A stretch of 64,000 bases of DNA, taken from positions 7,633,501 to 7,697,500 of the forward strand of contig JASXTE010000011.1 in the NCBI GenBank assembly GCA_030280995.1. The letters run 5' to 3'. Source of the DNA: Hemileia vastatrix. Taxonomy: Eukaryota; Basidiomycota; Pucciniomycetes; Pucciniales; Zaghouaniaceae. Below the pieces are notes generated by a model, which saw nothing but the letters and a program-made list of their open reading frames with translations, did no database searches and had not been told where the DNA came from. This document shows, piece after piece, positions 61,495 to 64,000 of the stretch; the first letter of the stretch is position 1, and each line of letters begins with the position of its first letter. A program made the position numbers and the translations under genes.

Positions 61495-62600
61495 ATCGAG
61501 GAATTCCCCTAAAATAAAAATCGGAATCGGAACATGATAAGGGTGAGACGATAGACTTATAAGATAAAGGTAAATGAGAACAGAGAGAAATCGACTGACT
61601 TCAGGATGATAAGCCAAACAGATGATTATCTTGGTTGAGTATAACAAAACGGAAGAAAGTGAAAACGGGAGCTAGAGGGAAAGGAGAGGAAGAAGGGAAG
61701 AAAGGAGAGGGAGATATCCAAGACCAAGATGGAATTAATTAAATGCGACGGAGACAAAAAGAAAAACAATTAAGGAGATAAAAAACGGAGACTAACCGTG
61801 CAAATTAGTCTAAGAGTGGAATGTGGTGATGGAAAGTAACCGAGAAAGCGAAAGTGGCACTTGGCACCCGAAAGAGCGCGGGTGATATATGGTTCTTAGG
61901 GGGATAGCTGTTATGTCCCACAGCCCCCTTGTCCACTATGTCCCTTATTCAGCCCTTCCCCCCATACCCTTTGTTCCACACACGTTTGGTCAGCCAGGCC
62001 CATTTTCTAGTTTCCGCCCAGCTGACATGCCCATGCCCATCGCTAACTCTAACTCTAATTCTGTCTGTCTTTTCTGTCCAGCCCGTTTCCATTTCTTTCT
62101 TCCCCTACCTCCCTCCCACTTCCGTCTTGTCTTCATTTTCAAAACTTGTCTCACCATCATTCTACTCCATGTATACTTCCGCTTATTCATAACTGACTGA
62201 TTGTCTTTCTCTTACCCACTGCTTAAAACGTGTTTCTTCTCTCCTCTTTTCATTTGCACTGCTCCGTTACCACCTCTCATTGGCCCTCTGGGTGTCCTGT
62301 CTCCTTGACCTTGTTCTTTCTTCATCATTTTCTATCTCACCCTCGTGATTTCTGCTTCCTTTTATCAATTTGTTCTATCTATGGTGTGTCATGTCCATTA
62401 GCTGTGAAAGGTTGTCAACCATTTATTTCTTTTCTCACCATACCAATCTTATATTCAAATTCATCAATTAATATCTATAGATGAATATTGCACAGTGGGA
62501 AGAGTTTTGCGTAAATCTCCGTTGTTGATCTTTCTCAAGCCTTGGCGGCATTCATTTTCTTGGTCCTGTCTTATAATTATCCTTATCTGTCTATTAAATT
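61495..62600 (-). promoter_or_regulatory. Antizyme 5' leader and promoter region
   Basis: Immediately upstream of the start is TTTTTATTTTAG, a likely 3' splice site of a leader intron. Beyond 61640 the minus strand is pyrimidine- and then purine-rich, with blocks of CT/GA. No coding frame here resembles a known protein. It probably holds the promoter, but no specific element is identifiable. Confidence 0.45.
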
Positions 62601-63126
62601 ACGTCATGATCGATGTGTAACTTCAATATACAGCTATATGAAAAATGCTCGCTGTGTTTTTACCTTCCATCCTCCGCTAAAAACATGAATTTAAGTCGCT
62701 TTGGGCGGGAGATAAGGGGAGAAAAAGAGCAAGGTTTTTCCACTAAACCGGAAAAACTGGCGGTTTTCTTGCCACTTATTACCTGCCAAAAGCCACTCAA
62801 ACTCATGATTTTGGCGGGGAGTCGGGGACGAGAAACCCGCAAGCTTTTCAGGTTTTGTTATATATGTATATATATATAATTATTTAAGAGCGTCTCATAA
62901 ATCTGTTCGCTTTGCACGCTTTATCAATTTTTAGATTGATCTTTCTGGGTTCAAAATTTGGTAGAAAATGTATATTCGAAAAATTGACCGAGACTCAGGT
63001 AGATGATAGCTGAAGATTTTTTGGATGTAGCACAGGATATTACATTACAGCTATATTAGAATTGGTTTGTGCAACCAACAAAAAGTTGGTGAGATATACC
63101 CAGCTTTTTTAGCGCCAACTTGGGGC
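62601..63126. other. Intergenic, GC-richer patch, no gene seen
   Basis: A patch at 62695-62850 has repeated GGCGGG/CCGCC-type words (GGGCGGGAGATAAGG, GGCGGGGAGTCGGGGACG) and may be a degenerate foldback repeat, but ends could not be defined. The rest is AT-rich. Confidence 0.35.
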
Positions 63127-63198
63127 AGGATCTGCCTCTAGTGGCAGATCCTCAGTGTTCCATGTAGAATCCACAATCCAGTGCTGAGCACTGGATTG
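63127..63198. repeat. Two short GC-rich palindromes
   Basis: AGGATCTGCC and GGCAGATCCT arms flank TCTAGT at 63127-63152; CAATCCAGTGCT and AGCACTGGATTG arms meet around one base at 63174-63198, followed by CACCCCCCCCC. The palindrome-then-C-run layout recalls the right ends of the MITEs at 39147 and 51145, so this may be the right end of another such element. Confidence 0.55.
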
Positions 63199-63891
63199 AC
63201 CTCACCCCCCCCCCTCCTGCCTCCTCCCATCTGACCACCATTCCACCTCTGAGGCTGAGCACTATTTCTCCTCAAAGAAAACATGAGTAGTAAATTTTTC
63301 TTTTATTTTCTTTTGCTTTTAATTCTTTGTTTTATTTTTATTTTTTTCTATTTATTTATTTTATTTTTGCTTTTATTCTTTCTTTTCTTTTTATTAGGGG
63401 GTCTCAAACATTACCAAACATGCCAAGTGTATGTTTCATTGTGAAAAACGCCACACAAACATGCCATGAAGCATGGCTGATTTGGTACTTGGGGTCTTAA
63501 ACATGGGGTCAAATATGTCCTGCTTTTGTACAATTTTCTTAACTACAACTCAGCCCACAAGTACCCACCTCCTCCCAATCAGCTGTGCATCACCTTCCTT
63601 CCATCCTCACTCATATACTCCACATCACAACTCTTCTCCCCCAGTTCATTTCATAATCATATTTTTCTCTTTCACACCACAGTAAGTCTATTACATTTTA
63701 TTCTGTTTTTTAGAAAATATTCCTGCTTAAATGTCTATACTCACAACTTCTTATTTTTATACAAGGCATCATAAATATCTAAAATCTTTGTTAGTTTCTC
63801 CTTTTCTTCAACAAAATTTTCTTTTTTCACTAATTTCTTTGTTTAGTGTTAATTTATCATACCTTGCCCAAAATCTATTTCTCAAAAATTT
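63199..63891. other. Intergenic, no gene seen
   Basis: T-rich stretches and a segment (63397-63510) with AAACATGCCAAGTG and CCATGAAGCATGG words. Short frames here are low-complexity and not supported. Confidence 0.4.
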
Positions 63892-63989
63892 TGTCAGCCT
63901 GGATATCCCCATGACTGAGTAAAAAGTATTTATAAGTTATGTTAAACACATGGACTATACATGGGAGCAATAAATTACAGTACACAAAT
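63892..63989 (+). repeat. LTR start, same family as 41671, truncated
   Basis: TGTCAGCCTGGATATCCCC and the following GACTGAGTAAAAAGT, TATAAGTTATGTTAAACACA match the first 98 bp of the 1.5-kb LTR. It is interrupted at 63989 by another TGTCAG. Confidence 0.85.
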
Positions 63990-64000
63990 TGTCAGCCAGG
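63990..64000 (+). repeat. Start of another LTR at the window edge
   Basis: TGTCAGCCAGG is the beginning seen at 6940 and 28751. Only 11 bp are in the window, so this is a nested insertion whose identity depends on the next bases. Confidence 0.5.

Noticed and set aside
61889..62484. Gene upstream of antizyme on the plus strand
   Set aside because: The frames are Phe/Leu/Ser/Pro-rich translations of a pyrimidine-rich region, without a recognisable domain or convincing splice pattern.

Overview
The window is AT-rich eukaryotic DNA: a 55 kb block of nested transposable elements followed by a small island with two host genes. Short spliced introns of about 60-260 nt, basidiomycete-type Ty3/Gypsy chromoviruses, PIF/Harbinger elements with a spliced accessory gene, and a fungal-style MED14 and antizyme all point to a fungus. 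A basidiomycete is most likely, probably a rust (Pucciniales) with a transposon-inflated genome. That assignment is inference; no rRNA or marker gene is present.

Layout. 1-15.9 kb: three related chromoviruses. E1 (plus strand, cut by the window edge) has its 3' LTR ending at 5590 against the integrase fragment of E2. The E2 LTR was in turn split by E3, a full-length minus-strand element at 7030-15904 with target duplication AATAC. 15.9-27.1 kb: AT-rich repeats and a decayed second Gypsy lineage (reverse transcriptase, RNase H, integrase) whose RNase H is split by an inverted solo LTR (20233-21726). 27.4-35.4 kb: a Harbinger fragment is interrupted by the LTR of chromovirus E4, whose leader holds a second Harbinger (30222-33981) with an apparently intact three-exon accessory gene but a truncated transposase. 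35.4-41.6 kb: a satellite of nine units of about 0.6 kb, each with a GC-richer 46-bp palindrome, with a 260-bp CACTA-type MITE in one unit. 41.67-48.75 kb: a very young LTR element (target duplication ATTCC, LTRs almost identical) that keeps gag and protease but has lost RT, RNase H and integrase across a 10-nt microhomology. 49.6-51.1 kb: a solo LTR of the same family (target duplication CAATA). 51.1-54.8 kb: MITE-like, Harbinger and LTR fragments. 54.8-55.4 kb: microsatellites.

Host genes. On the minus strand, ornithine decarboxylase antizyme (61494-60441) is followed after 120 bp by MED14 (60320-55496), the Mediator backbone subunit. The MED14 model has 11 exons with consistent phases and about 1,162 codons, including a long polyasparagine tract. 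The antizyme is in two frames joined at CCC-TGA-C (61278-61272), which matches the known +1 programmed frameshift of antizymes. The two genes have unrelated jobs: polyamine feedback and RNA polymerase II transcription.

The observations most worth following are the antizyme frameshift cassette; the palindromic satellite, whose palindrome cores vary symmetrically; the gag-only element; and a conserved overlapping reading frame ahead of gag that ends in an ATGGTAA stop/start overlap in two diverged elements. All alignments and counts were made by eye.
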